The position numbers and the translations under genes were made by a program. Below, one piece after another: positions 48,914-61,259 of a DNA stretch of 64,000 nt. The notes beneath the pieces are model-generated. The model made no database searches. It was not told where the DNA came from and worked only from the letters and a program-made list of their open reading frames with translations. Source of the DNA: Asterias rubens (lineage: Eukaryota > Echinodermata > Asteroidea > Forcipulatida > Asteriidae); NCBI RefSeq assembly GCF_902459465.1, contig NC_047065.1, positions 8,129,521-8,193,520 of the forward strand. Reading direction: 5' to 3'. Every line of letters begins with the position of its first letter. Position 1 is the stretch's first letter.

Positions 48914-51900
48914 TTAATATTATAATAACAGCAAAGAATGTTAACTCATTAGCGCCTAAAAAGGCGCTGGGAGGCGCTTGAGGAGTAAACAACAAATTAT
49001 GATGTTTTGTGTGATTAATGAAGACGATTTGACGGGGGAGTTATTTCCATGAGCTGATGCTGCATACAATGATCTGTTGTTCCAAGGAATTGAAGTCCTG
49101 GGCTGATGAAGCGTCGTGAGCTCATTAGAACACAGTCTGGTGTATGTATGCTGAGGTGTATGGATTACAGTTTGATGGGCAATTTCAGTTTTTAACTAGA
49201 CACACACATGTTTGAGCTAATCAGCTATTTGTTTTCTTTTTAAAATATAATTAAGTTCTGGAATCAGAGACAACTGGAAACACTGTACAGCTTACAAAGT
49301 TGTGTACATGCTTAGATGCTTTGTCATTTCCTGTTTTCTTACAAGCTGCTTCTTTTACGAAGTAGTGAGTTACATTGACAGCGTTTGGATGATATTGATG
49401 CATTTGCTTTTCAGGAAAAGTGGTGTTGATATGCCAGGGAGCAGTGCTGAGGAGTTGGCTAGCAACATCAGAAATTTTGAGATGGGGAGTCTCTTCAAAT
49501 TCCTGCAAGCATTTAACATCTTTATGCCTGTCTTAATGTAAGTCTCTGTGAAATGTTTAGCTGTTTTGTATTGTACTAATTTTCCAATAAATGCTTCATA
49601 CAAGTGAAAAGAAAATTACAAGTCTCCAACCTAAACAAAAGAAATTCCAATTGTGTTTTATCAGATATTCTTACATAGGAGTAATATAAACCCCAAAAGT
49701 TCCAGTGCAGAAGTGCACAGACCAATGTATTAAAAATTATTACGTCATTGGATGTTTTTGGATGTTGACAGGCATTTTGCTCTGGAAGGGCATATTGCAA
49801 GTTTCATTTGCATATTAAACAATTTTCTTGTGAGGTTAGAGACTTGTTAATATTTTTCTCCACTTTTTTTGGACTATATCTACATGAAAATGAGTGCATC
49901 ACAAACTTAAAAACCTCTTCAATTGAACCAGTAACAGCAACCTGAGGTTTTGTCTGTCTTTGACTTGGATATGGCTTCAGGTCTGGCTCAGATTGTGGAA
50001 GCCAAGTGACAAAAAAAGTATTTTGCTTCAAAGTTTTTAGGCATTGACATCGTTGGTAATTGTCAATGATCGGTAATTCTCTCTCTCCAACATAATTCAT
50101 AAAATAACAAACCTATGAAAATTGGGCTCAATTGGTCATTGATGTTGCAAAGAGAAAAATGAAAGAAAAAACACCCATCTGCTTTCAGATGCATAATAGA
50201 AGGCTTCAGCTGAAGTCTTTTATTATTTGGGTGAAAAATTAACTCTTTCTCATAAACTATGTTTTGTACTTCAGAGGGAGCCGCTTCTCACAATGTTTTA
50301 TACAATCAACAGCTCTCCATTGCTCGTTACCAAGTAACATTTTATGCTAACAATTATTTTGAGTAAATGCCAATAGTGTCCATGCCTTTAAAGCAAAACA
50401 GAAAGAAGCCTACGTGGCCTGTGTTTTGCAAACACAATAAACACTAACTTCCTCTTGGAAAAAGATATTTTGTTAAAGTACATATTGGCTTCCACAGTTG
50501 ATTGCCATCGTCATGGTTGTTGTTGGTTTTGGTCTTTAGTCGTCGGTGCTTACTGCTGATTCATATTGAGGTCTTAGAGCACAATTTATAAACACTACTT
50601 TACAGGGAAAAGGGAAAGATGGAATAAGGTCCATTAATACAAACAAATTGTGTTTCACATTGTAAACTGGAACAGATAGACACAGTCTAGTTCTAATAAA
50701 TGGAACATGGCAACTTTATCTAAAATGGGGGTAAAAAACTATTTACTACTTGAGAGCTTCATTAATAAACACTCACCCATAAAACAACACAACACGTAGG
50801 CCCCCTATGCATAACTGGCACATTTACTGAATTCCTCAAAAAGATACTTTTGTGGTCAACTGTGACCGGCTCTGCAAAAATGGGTATTAATGGACAAAAT
50901 AAGTAAATTGAGTTACATACACGTACACAGCTGATTGGTGTTTTTTTAAGCTTTATTTTGGTGTAGTAGGTACTGTTTGAACCTGAAAAAAAAAATCTTT
51001 TTTTTTTTTTTTGCAGAGCTGACAAGGAGGCAATTCGTAGAATTTCTTATGAGTTGTGTGAAGACAAAGCTAAAGAAGGAGTTGTCTACTTAGAGGCGCG
51101 CTTCAGCCCGCACATTCTGGCTAACTGTGGCGCATCATGGCTGAATGTAACAGTGAAGAACACACTAACAATACAGGAGGTGATGCAGTGTGTTGTTGAA
51201 GGTATCGAGGCTGGACAGAGAGACTTCAAGATCAAGACTAGACTTATCTTGTGTATGGTCAAACAAGAACCCTGTAAGTTTGAAAAATATCCAAGACTCC
51301 TTGATATGAGTAAAGAAGTAAATTAGGATATGGGGAGGTGTTTTTTCATCATGGAAACCTTAGTTTTGTGAGACAGTGAGACTATAGAAGCAGTGTATAA
51401 GGAATCCATGAATAAAACAGAAATATTAATAGTAATAATGCATAATAGTGATAAAATTTGTCTCAAGGTGACAATTATGGTGCTCCAACATTATTACCCC
51501 AGGGGCCGATTTCACGAAGAGCTAAGATTGATCTTAACTGCAACTCAATCGTAGTTGCTTAGTAAAGTGTGATGTAACAGTACAAATCACTATGGTGATA
51601 CAGACAATTTGTCTTGTGATGTTTTTTTTGCTTTCCGGGCCACTTTTTTTCATTCCTAAAAGCATCTCAGCTCACTGAGAGTATACAGCCTGCCCTGCTG
51701 CCAAGAATGTAGCCAAATCAACACATGAACCATCTTTGCCATCACAAGTACAGGCAGTTGTAGTTGAGTGTGTTGCTCAAGGTTGCTCTATGCTAAAGGA
51801 CACAAGTGTCATGACCGGAGTTCAAACCCACATCCTGATAGCTTAACCACTAGAACATAAGTACGATACACTAAACCATCTGGCATGACAACACGCCATG

Positions 51901-54900
51901 ACTCAATACAATCTTTGCAGGGCTTGCCACAATGTTGCCAGAGTTTAAAGGCAGTGGATACTATTGGTAATTACTCCAAATAATTATTTGCATAAAACCT
52001 TTCTTGGTGACGAGTAATGGGGAGAGGTTGATGGTATAAAATATTATGAGAAACGGCACCCTCTGAAGTGCCATAGTTTCCGAGAAAGAAGTAATTTTCC
52101 ACAAATTTGATTTTGACCAAGAATTTGATTTCGAGACGAGCAAGTTTAGAACTTAAGGTCTCAAAATCAACCATCTACACGACACAACTTCGTGTGACTA
52201 GGGTTATTTTTCTTTCATTATTATCTCGCAACTTCGATGACCGATTGAGCTCAAGAATTTGCGCGTTTGTTATTTTATGCATATGTTGAGATCAGTAGGC
52301 CTACTGGTTGAGATACACCAACTGTGAAGGCTAGTCTTTGACAATTACAAATAGTGTCCACTGCCTTTAAGGCAGTATAGAAGTCGGACCTGTAACTTGA
52401 AATGTTTACAAAAGAGCCAAAACCATGGACTTCCTTCAGGCACGATTTGTACACAACCTATTGGAAGAAAACATGAAATTTTATATTTTGGAGATTGCAC
52501 TGTCCAATTTTTATCTACTTTTGATATGATAAAAGGTAGCACATCTCAAAACTTGTCCATGTGGAAATTTTAACACCGAATGTCAACTTTCCCATATGAC
52601 CTGTGCAGTAATGTGCCTGCCAGAATACTCAAAGAATGCGCAAGGTCATATTTATTGTAAACAGAGTTCACATGGTCTATAGATTGAGACTTGGTCCTAA
52701 TTCATGGCTCTGCTAACCGCAAAATTCTGCGCTTACAGCACTCTCTAAACAGCATGACTCTATAGGCTGTATGAGCAGTAGACGGTAAGCAGAGTCATGA
52801 AATTGTGCCCTGACCCCAATGTGATTAGATAGAGACTCAAAAAGGGGCAACAAGATGTACAATATTCATGTGACTACAGTTTTGTGACAAATTTTAAAAC
52901 TTTGTTTTCCAGCATGGGCTGCTGAGTGTCTACAATTGTGCAAGGAATTCAGCAACTTTGTTGTAGGTATTGATATAGGAGGGGAAGAAGAACTCCCACT
53001 TGACCCTGAAATCATCAGAGTCTTCCAGGTAAAGTTTGTCAACATCTCAAGACAATTAACTGACGATCTTGCATGTTTATTTGAGATAACGGATGCCCTT
53101 AATTCCGGAAACATTAACTGCTATTTGAATGTCAAATATTTAATTCAAAAAGACAAAATATAATTCTAACTTTTTGTTTTAGTTTTGTGAAAGAGAAAGT
53201 TCTAGATGTCAAACTCTGCTCAAATGTGTTTTGAAAGCAACATAGTTCAATGCATCTCATGAGTGTATGTTGCACTTGCAGAGTTCAATTAACCTTAATT
53301 TTCAGTTGTATGCATTACAAGTTTGTGTATAGTTTACTGCATTCATATTCCTCAAGACAGCATTCAAAAGAAGCTTTGCACTGTTGGAGACACACGGTTG
53401 ACAATGGGATAAGGACTCAAATTAACACAAATTAAAGAACTGGACCTTACAGTTGCATTAAGTATGGTACTAAAAGAGCCAGTTACAGCAGGAGTTTGTT
53501 GTGCAGAGGAGTTATGCATTATGCAAACAAAATTACTAGACTTTGGGAAGCTTTAAAGCCATTGGACACTTTCGGTAAACAGTATTGTCCAAAGGCCCAC
53601 ACTTCGTGTAACTTATATATAAAATAACAATCCTGTGAAAATTTAGGCTCAATCGGTCATCAGGAGTCGGGAGAAAATAACGGGAAAACCCACCCTTGTT
53701 TCTGCACGTTTCACCGTGTCATGACATGTGTTTTAAACAAATCCGTAATTCTTGCTATCGCGAATTGATAATTATTTTAATGTTTCCTCAAAAAGTAAAG
53801 CATTTCATGGAATAATATTTCAAGAGAAGTCTTTCACCATTACCTTCTGTAAACCCTGTAAGTAATTTGTAAATCTGTGAACTTTTTTGGGGTTATCTGC
53901 TCCGAAAGTGTATAATGGCTTTAAGGGGGGCAACATTAATGTCAAAATGTTTTGCAATTAACTGAAGTAATTGTGAGTATGATTGGTACAATTAGGAAGC
54001 AGAACGATGCGGTATTCATCGAACTGTACATGCTGGAGAATCTGGTCCTGTTAAACACGTCAAGGAAGCTGTTGACTTACTCAAAGCAGAGAGGATTGGA
54101 CATGGATATAACAGCCTGAAAGACAAAGAAATTTATCAGGTAGATAAATAAATAATAATAATAATAATAATGACGTCTTCTATAGCGCCGGTATCCACAA
54201 AAAGTGCTCATGGCGCTTGCTCCAATAAAATATTCCCCCTTGGTTGTTCTCCAGCTGTGAAAAAAAAATTGAAACAATTCCAAGGTCTAGTGAGTGTTAC
54301 TGAAATGTCCTTGAAAAAGATGGGTCTTCAGGGTTGATTTGAAGGTTTCTATTGTCTGGATGGCTCTGATAGAATGTGGTAGACCATTCCACACCTTCCC
54401 TGCAGCTACTTGGAAAGATAAATACTAATGTAGAGACAGGGGAAGGACCAGTCCGCATTCGCCAAAATACAATCAGTGGGGTTTTCCCGCACAAGTTCGT
54501 ATCCTGTCTACGACGCAAAAGAAAAAGAGGAAAAAAAAGAAAGACAAAAAAAAGCCAGAGATCGTCACGTGACAATCCTAAAAGTAAACTTTTAAGAAGT
54601 TTCAACAATGAGGGCGCATTTGGCGAATCCTTACACTAAGATCAAGTTTTTCTCTTTAAGGCACTGGACATTATTGGTAATTCTCAAAACAAGTGTAAGC
54701 ATAAAAACCTACTTGGTAACAAGCAATGGAGAGCTGTGTATGTTATAAAAAATTGTGAGAAATATTTGAATTAGATTCGAGACCTCAGCTGAGGTCTCGA
54801 TTCAAGCGTCTAAAGGCACACAACTTGTGCGACAAGTTTTTTTTTTCTTCCATTGGGGCCTTTTTTCTCGCAACTTCGAAGACCAATTAGGTTCAAGTCT

Positions 54901-57900
54901 TTGACAATTACCAAAAGTGTCCAGTGCCTTTTAAGATGTGACTATTATAACATCAGCAGTTATCAGATGTATCTAAAGTCAGATCAATTTTGGATAACTA
55001 GATGTTTTTGTCCTGAAGTGCAGTATTGTCCTTAACTGTACATGTATGTGAGCTGGGATACAGGTTTTGAAACTTCATGGCAAGGGCATTTAAGCACAAA
55101 AAGCAGCTAAGCACAACAAAATGATGCTTATCAGAATAAGTTTACCAGCCAAACTTCCAGGTCGTATGTACAGATTGTGACTGCTTATTTTTTGCTTAGC
55201 AGCAAATTGTTAAGCAATATGTTCTGTTTTACAAGCACTTCCGTGAAATCGACACTTGTACTATTGTAAAATTTATATTAAAAAAAAAAAAGGTAAAACA
55301 AAAAAAACATTCACCAATATTTTCAGAATGTTTTTATGCATATGAAAGGGCTGCATCTTTGGGGGACTCAGGTTTCACATTGTACTTGATATCTTAACTA
55401 TGATTATATGAGTTTGTAAATTTAAAGCAAAAATAAAAGCTCTCACAATTAACAATACCATACTTTGGTTGGTGTCCATCTTCATGCTTTGCATTTTGTG
55501 GAGTTTATGTGTGACCAGCTACCTAGGTACACTGTAAAGTTAACACAAATTGTTGTACGTGGCCCGATCATGTGTAGCTAAAATAACCTGTCTTTTATTG
55601 GTTGTAGATGTTGAAAGACAAGAACATTCATTTAGAGGTTTGTCCAACATCTAGCATCTTCACAGGAGCATGTGATCCAGACTTCACCAAGCATCCCTGC
55701 ATCAGGTAAGAAAAACTCTTGAAACATTAAGTTTAATATACACACAAACAATTTTGAAGAAAATTGTTTTTGAAGAAAATTTTAAATATAGTACCTCAGA
55801 CAAGCATTTTGTCTTTGAATTGGTTGAGTTTATGCCACTTTGTTGTCACATGACTTGCTTTTATTATTATTTCACTTTGTGAACCCAAACTGTGCCACAG
55901 CGTAAGTACCTAGCCTTTTGGCTACATAAGTCTAGCCATGTAGCATCCAGTGAACCAGTCCATCGCCAACTGCAAACGTCATCTTGTATTGAGGTTTTTG
56001 TTTGTACTGGGTTGTATTTTATAATTTGTTTTACCAGTGTTTATTATATTTGTATGCTAATGTTTAGAATGTTATCATAGTGTCAAGGGACAGTTTGGTT
56101 TTTGTCAGTACAGACCAAATAATATCTGAATTGACAAACCTTTCATGAGCCTTAATCTGTGATGATATGCAAACGAGCAGTCCGATCCTAACAAGTGCTG
56201 TATGTAAAGGCCGAGTCACACTGCAGCGATAATGAAAACGATCACGACGCAAAGAGAACACATTTTATTGGTTGAATGAGCGTGTGCGTATTCTGCCTGG
56301 AGCAATTCAACCAATAGAATGTGTTCTCTTTGCATCATTACCGTTATCATTATCGCTGCAGTGTGACCCAGCCTTAGTGGTTAAAACTTTTACCAGGTTC
56401 GTCAAAGATGGAATGAACTTTTCTCTTAACACTGATGATCCGACGATCTTTGGTAACACCATTAATGATGAGTTCAAGATCGCTAAGGAATACTTTGGAG
56501 TCGATGATGAGCAAGCTGCACAAGTGGTGAGTAACTTGTATACATTACACAGACACACAGCATTACCATGACCTAACACACTAGGGCCCAATTTCAAAGA
56601 GCTGCTAAAAAAAAGAAGTAAATTTGCTTAGCATGAAATTCCCCCAAGATTACCAACCAAACTTCTTTTTGTTGCGTATTGCTTGTTACTGGTATTTAGC
56701 TGCTGTTTGCTTATCCTGAAATTCACATGGAAATTTGGACGGTAATCCTGTTGTTTTTGTGAGTTAAGCCTCACAGCAACACTTCATTTATTTTGGTTTT
56801 TTAAAGTTGATGGTGTTTCACATCACCTTTGTAAGAATCTTGCCATATTCATCTCATATAGGAAATAGAAATTATGAATCGTGTTGTTTAGGTGTTTTGC
56901 TGTATTAAAGTTACCTAGTTTTTCAGGTATTTAAATTGGAAGACACATGTTACTCTCTGAAATTTAAAAAGTCATAGGGATGTTTTTGGATTCACCAGTT
57001 CTTTAAAACATAGTGTTACTTTTTTTGTGTCCCATGTGTTGTGCCGTATTCCTTGTAGTATGGCACAAAACAGATCAATGTCTTTTTCTTTTTTTCATAA
57101 AGTATGCAATGCACGGACAATAGGATGATTTTGTGGGGATCACAGGGGTGGTTGGTGATGCATTGAAAATTCTATCCACTGTTGACCTAAATAATTTATC
57201 ATAAATCGGCGACGCTTATAGTTGCAAAAGCGGAGGTCAGTCAATAGACCGATCCACTAAGATGCCCCATTGCGTATTGACCCATCACAACGCAACGAAG
57301 GTCCGTCAAATAAGGTCCGACATGCATGCGCGTATCTTGGCGCGGCAGAGTTGTGCAGAAAGGCATTGGAGAGCCCTACGTGTTCTTGCTCACACGTACG
57401 TCGTGGGTGGAACCTACTGGATCGGTCTATTGAATTTACATGCAAAATACAATGGTCAACTAATGAAGTGTCTTCTTGTGACCTAAGTGCGGAAACTTTG
57501 AGACTTTATAATCATAGCAAAGGTGATGTTTGGAGTGACTGTAATGTCGCAGCCAAAAGTTAAAAAAAAAATCAATCAATCAATCAATCAATAAAAAAAT
57601 AAAAAAAGCATGAGCATTGTACTGTCCAAGTATGGTGATGAATTTTACTGACCATGTAACACTTTGCTCAATTTTTGTTTACATGTGATGTTTAAGTCAA
57701 GGTCTAATAATATGATGCAATGATTTGCAATAATTTTAAAGAACTCAAGATACAATTGCAAATCAAAAGTTATTCTTATTGCAGTTTATTTTCAATAGAC
57801 ACATACACAATCCTTTTAAGTTATGATATTTTGAGGCTGTACATTAATAATAATAATATTGAAGTCTTATATTGTGACATACCAAACAATGCATTCTGAG

Positions 57901-58791
57901 ATCCAATTATGTAGCACCTTATAAGGGTTTACAAGGTGCTACGGCATACAGCAGCAACAGCCAGGAACACCAGGGCCAACCCCTTCTCTTTTTGATAACT
58001 GCACCGGGTTCTTTTACATGCATTACACAACACATGGGACCAATGGCTTTACGTCTCATCCGAAGGACGAAGCAATGGCCAAGTGTCTTGCTTAAAGGCA
58101 GTGGACACTATTGGTAATTACTCAAAATGATTATTATCATAAAACCATACTTGAGTAATGGGGAGAGGTTGATAGTATAAAACATTGTGAGAAACGGCTC
58201 CCTCTGAAGTGACGAAGTTTTTGAGAAAGAAGTAATTTTCCACGAATTTGATTTCAAGACATCAAGTTTATTATTTGAGGTCTCGAAATCAAGCATCTGA
58301 AAGCACACAACTTCGTGTGACCAGGGTGTTTTTTCTTTCATTATTGTCTCGCAACTTCGATGACCAGTTGAGCTCAAATTTTCACAGGTTTGTTATTTTA
58401 TGCATATGTTGAGATACGGCAAGTGAGAAGACTTGTCTTTGACAATTACCAATAGTGTCCAGTGTCTTTAAGGACACAAGTGTCAGGGATTCAAACCCAC
58501 ACTCTGCTGATCAGAAACACCAGAGTTCGAATCAGGTGCTCTTAACCGCTCGGCAACGACATTAGACCCATCAATCCTGACCCTTGGAATAATGGTCTTT
58601 TGATTCTAGGAATTTAACTCTTGACTGTACGTCATTTGATTCCTTATCACTTCCTATTTATTTGTATACAGACACTAAATGCTGCACAATCATGCTTTCT
58701 ACCTGAGGCAGAGAAACAAGCATTAATCCAGGAGCTGATAGCGACATTCAAAGATAATAATGTTAATCTCACCTTGCTGCATCAAGCCTAG
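48432..58791 (+). CDS. ADA: Adenosine deaminase, cytosolic ADA1 type, nine coding exons
   Basis: Hydrolytic deamination of adenosine and deoxyadenosine to (deoxy)inosine in purine salvage. Exons: 48432-48467, 48805-48866, 49415-49537, 51017-51273, 52913-53028, 53996-54139, 55608-55705, 56397-56526, 58672-58791. All introns are GT/AG and phases agree throughout, giving 1086 nt and 361 residues; human ADA has 363. Visible active-site residues: zinc ligands H16 and H18 in HIHLDGA, H210 in HRTVHAGE and D292 in SLNTDDP; catalytic E213, H234 (RIGHGY) and D293; substrate-loop G183 (DIGGEE). There is no signal peptide or N-terminal extension, so this is not the secreted ADA2/ADGF branch. Exons of 62, 123 and 130 nt equal human exon sizes as I recall them. 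Human exons 4 and 5 appear fused here (257 nt). The introns are full of transposon copies. The only soft point is exon 1. Confidence 0.95.
48875..48924. repeat. AAT microsatellite in ADA intron 2
   Basis: About 14 AAT units starting 9 bases after the donor of exon 2, followed by a decayed tail. Confidence 0.9.
50040..50387. mobile_element. Family A-like element in ADA intron 3
   Basis: GCATTGACATCGTTGGTAATTG to GCCAATAGTGTCCATGCCT, followed by TTAA. The centre is GGCTTCAGCTGAAGTC, unlike the standard family A centre. Confidence 0.75.
51680..51895 (-). repeat. tRNA-derived SINE in ADA intron 4
   Basis: On the minus strand: A-box-like TAGTGGTTAAGC, B-box GGGTTTGAACTCC, then GGTCATGACACTTGTGTCC. 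The same tail follows the B-box in the SINE at 57843-58563. Confidence 0.6.
51949..52366. mobile_element. TTAA element, family A, in ADA intron 4
   Basis: TTAA at 51945 and 52367. Carries a small insertion near 52110-52130 and another near 52290-52315, so it is longer than average. Confidence 0.88.
53557..53920. mobile_element. TTAA element, family B, in ADA intron 5
   Basis: TTAA at 53553 and 53921. Its right edge is 75 bases from the exon 6 acceptor. Confidence 0.9.
54150..54430. repeat. Microsatellite-headed interspersed repeat in ADA intron 6
   Basis: An AAT run (54150-54170) followed by GACGTCTTCTATAGCGCC. The AAT-run-plus-GTCTTxTAT start resembles 57843-57880 (GAAGTCTTATATTG), so it is probably the 3' end of a related SINE on the minus strand. 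Confidence 0.45.
54660..54930. mobile_element. TTAA element, family A, internally deleted, in ADA intron 6
   Basis: TTAA at 54656 and 54931; about 100 bases of the interior are missing. Confidence 0.85.
55090..55253. mobile_element. Fragment of the GCTAAGCA foldback family
   Basis: GCTAAGCACAA on the left and TTGCTTAGCAGC on the right; related to 15514-15760. In ADA intron 6. Confidence 0.5.
56207..56375. mobile_element. Palindromic element abutting ADA exon 8 acceptor
   Basis: Left AAGGCCGAGTCACACTGCAG and right CTGCAGTGTGACCCAGCCTT are near-inverse over about 30 bases, with a longer imperfect palindrome inside. Only 21 bases separate it from the exon 8 start (56397). Confidence 0.8.
56583..56770. 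mobile_element. Fragment of the GGGCCCAATTTC foldback family in ADA intron 8
   Basis: Starts GGGCCCAATTTCAAAGAGCTG; the right terminus is lost. Confidence 0.55.
57843..58563 (-). repeat. tRNA-derived SINE split by a TTAA element
   Basis: On the minus strand: A-box TGCCGAGCGGTTAAGAG and B-box GGGTTTGAATCCC near 58480-58560, then a body and an AT-rich AAT-type tail at 57843. The body is interrupted at CTTGC|TTAA|GGACAC by the family A copy 58096-58467. Without the insert the SINE is about 345 bases. Confidence 0.75.
58096..58467. mobile_element. TTAA element, family A, nested in a SINE
   Basis: TTAA at 58092 and 58468. Removing the element plus one TTAA restores the SINE sequence TTGCTTAAGGACACAAG, which proves the TTAA duplication. 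Confidence 0.93.
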
Positions 58792-58878
58792 AACATGTAA
58801 ATGTAACAGGATCAATCAACATGGATGGTAACTTGAGTCAGTTATGAGATTTACAATAGCTTCTGTAATATCTCTTAA

Positions 58879-59231
58879 TGGGTCTATGTAACTTTTGTAG
58901 GACAAAAACACAATGTCCACAGATTTACACTAAACTAACACAGTTTGAAGATAATGATAGTAGAAAGCTTCCCTGAAAATACTATGTGCTGAGGTGCTAT
59001 AGTTTTTGGGAAATGAGTAAAACAATGTCAGGAAAATAATTTTTGTCTCATGAGACAAAAAAATATTTTAATCATTTACAAACGTATTTTCATGACATTG
59101 TCTTACTCATTTCTCAAAAACTACAGCACCTCAGTAAGTAATATTTGAAGGGAAGCTTTCCACTATCATTATCTTCAAATCCTGTAAGTTTAATGTAAAT
59201 CTATTGACATTTTGAAAAAGTACCCAAATCC
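58879..59231. mobile_element. TTAA element, family E, in ADA 3' region
   Basis: TTAA at 58875 and 59232; starts 84 bases after the ADA stop codon. Same interior (ACAGATTTACA, TCATGAGAC) as 8586-9004. Confidence 0.8.
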
Positions 59232-59369
59232 TTTAATGTATCTGTATCTAAAGATTGGGAATCCGCAATACAGCATTGCCAATAATTTCCCTGGGAGTTT
59301 TTGAAGAGGCCGAGGGTAGTCGAATTGAAGTTAATGCAGTGCACCCAGATAGTAGAGTTTGACAAGCTG

Positions 59370-59375
59370 AATAAA
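59370..59375 (+). terminator. Candidate poly(A) signal of ADA (proximal)
   Basis: AATAAA about 580 bases after the ADA stop codon, just past a TTAA element (58879-59231) and before another (59435-59815). Use of this site would keep one transposon copy in the 3' UTR. Confidence 0.4.
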
Positions 59376-59434
59376 ACGTTTCCAATCTTTGCACATTAAT
59401 ATCATAATCAAAGAGGATGATGCTAAAAGATTAA

Positions 59435-59815
59435 GGCAGTGGACACTATTGGTAATTACTCAAAATAATTTTTAGCATAAAACCTTTCTTGGTGACGAGA
59501 AATGGGCTGAGGTTGATGGTACCTTTAAAACATTGTGAGAAACGCGTCCTCTGATGTGCCATAGTTTTTGAGAAAGAATTATCTTTCCACGAATTTGATT
59601 TCAGAGACCCCAGATTTAGAACTTGAGGTCTCGAAATCAACCATCTAAATGCACACAACCTTGTGTGACAAAGTGTTTTTTTCTTTCATTATTATCTCGC
59701 AAGTTCGATGACCGATTGAGCTCAAATTTTCACAGGTTTGTTATTTTATGCATATGTTGAGATACACCAACTGTGAAGGCTAGTCTTTGACAACTACCAA
59801 TAGTGTCCACTGCCT
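59435..59815. mobile_element. TTAA element, family A, downstream of ADA
   Basis: TTAA at 59431 and 59816. Confidence 0.9.
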
Positions 59816-59996
59816 TTAAGCATACTTTCAATGGAACTTTTTACCTTTTATATTGAAGAGTTATAATGAGGTTATGTTATGGATGAGGACATTCTGAACA
59901 ATGCCTTATTAAGTCCATCTGCCATCATGTTGTAGGAAAGGGATTAAATATTTTTGAATTTTTACCTGAAATGTAGTTTTTGTTCCATGGACACAA

Positions 59997-60002
59997 AATA
60001 AA
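59997..60002 (+). terminator. Candidate poly(A) signal of ADA (distal)
   Basis: AATAAA followed within 40 bases by a T/G-rich stretch, a better downstream context than the proximal AATAAA at 59370. Use of this site would put two TTAA elements in the 3' UTR. Confidence 0.4.
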
Positions 60003-60137
60003 GAGAGAAATTGTAGTGACACATTTTATAATTTGTTTCCTATAAACAAATATTTAACTGAAATGATAGCAATATTTTGAATACATGCCTTATAAATATA
60101 TTATATATGTGCCTATTTTGTTTATACAGTCAATGCA

Positions 60138-60361
60138 ATGGACCCTTTTCATGAAATATGCTGATTACATTCCCGCATACGTACAGATCCTATTGGTTGG
60201 CAAATGCCATAGAGTCATGCACTAAGCAGACGCGCAATCACGTCTGCGTCACACAGCAATTAGCTGCGACAATACAGCACGATGTTCCCTCATTTTTCCA
60301 ACCAAAATGTTAGTGCCCACGCGCTATGTTAAATTTACATATTTTATGGAAAGGGTCTATT
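60138..60361. mobile_element. Short inverted-repeat element
   Basis: ATGGACCCTTTTCATGAAAT on the left is the near-inverse of ATTTTATGGAAAGGGTCTAT on the right. No target duplication could be fixed. Confidence 0.6.
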
Positions 60362-60684
60362 ACCTCTTGATAAGCAATTGCAGTATAAGTCTATGTGTAA
60401 TAAATATTAATAATTAAGATTTTAACAAATAGTGAATTTTAAAAATGCAATTAATTACAACATTTTTGTAATAAAAAAAATGAAATATATTAAAGAGTTT
60501 AACCTGATATATAGCAGCCACCTCTCTCCCAGTGGGTTGTCCATATAATACAGAGACGAGGGGGTAATCGTAGTGACCGGAGGGGTAATGGCAGTGACCA
60601 GAGGGGCAGACTCATTTTGGGCAAAGTCTACCTCATACACACACCACACCATAAGGGCGGACACTTTAAAGAGTTCACACTTAA

Positions 60685-61035
60685 AGGCACTGGACAGTAT
60701 CGGTTATCACTCAAAGTGATTGTTAGATTAAAATCTTATTTGTTAACGATCAATGGAGAGCTATTGAAAGTATGAAACATTATGATAAAAGGCTCCCTCT
60801 GGAGTAAACGTTTTTTTTAGAAAGAAGTATTTTCGCAGTTAAATATTTTAATTTGATTTTTAGACCTCAGAATTAGATTTTGAGATTTTGAAATCAAGCA
60901 TCTGAACGCACACAACTTGTGCGACAAGGGCGCTTTTTTCTTCCATTATTCTCTCGCAACATCCAACTGAGCACAAATTTTCACAGGTTTGTTATTTTGT
61001 GCATATGTTGAGATACACCAATAGTGTCCAATGTC
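60685..61035. mobile_element. TTAA element, family A-like, old copy
   Basis: TTAA at 60681 and 61036. More mutated than its neighbours. Confidence 0.8.
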
Positions 61036-61259
61036 TTAACAATGCGTATATTACATGTTCTTGGTTTGGACTGGTTTATTTGATAACTGAATGTGCATCA
61101 ACATGCTTCATGACAGCACTCATATTGGAAGCAGTTATTCTCCCAGTTCTGTGTTCACTCCAAAGATGTGATCTGTACTGTTGTTTTGTGGACTCGACCA
61201 ACCACATCCTACTTCTTTTGCTGCAGGAGAGCTCATTTTACCATATCTTCTGAATTGAC

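Noticed and set aside
54297..54639. Overlapping open frames on both strands in ADA intron 6
   Set aside because: They coincide with an interspersed repeat, lie inside a well-supported intron and show no domain.
48432..58791. ADA2/ADGF-type secreted deaminase
   Set aside because: No signal peptide, no long N-terminal region, and exon sizes and length match ADA1.
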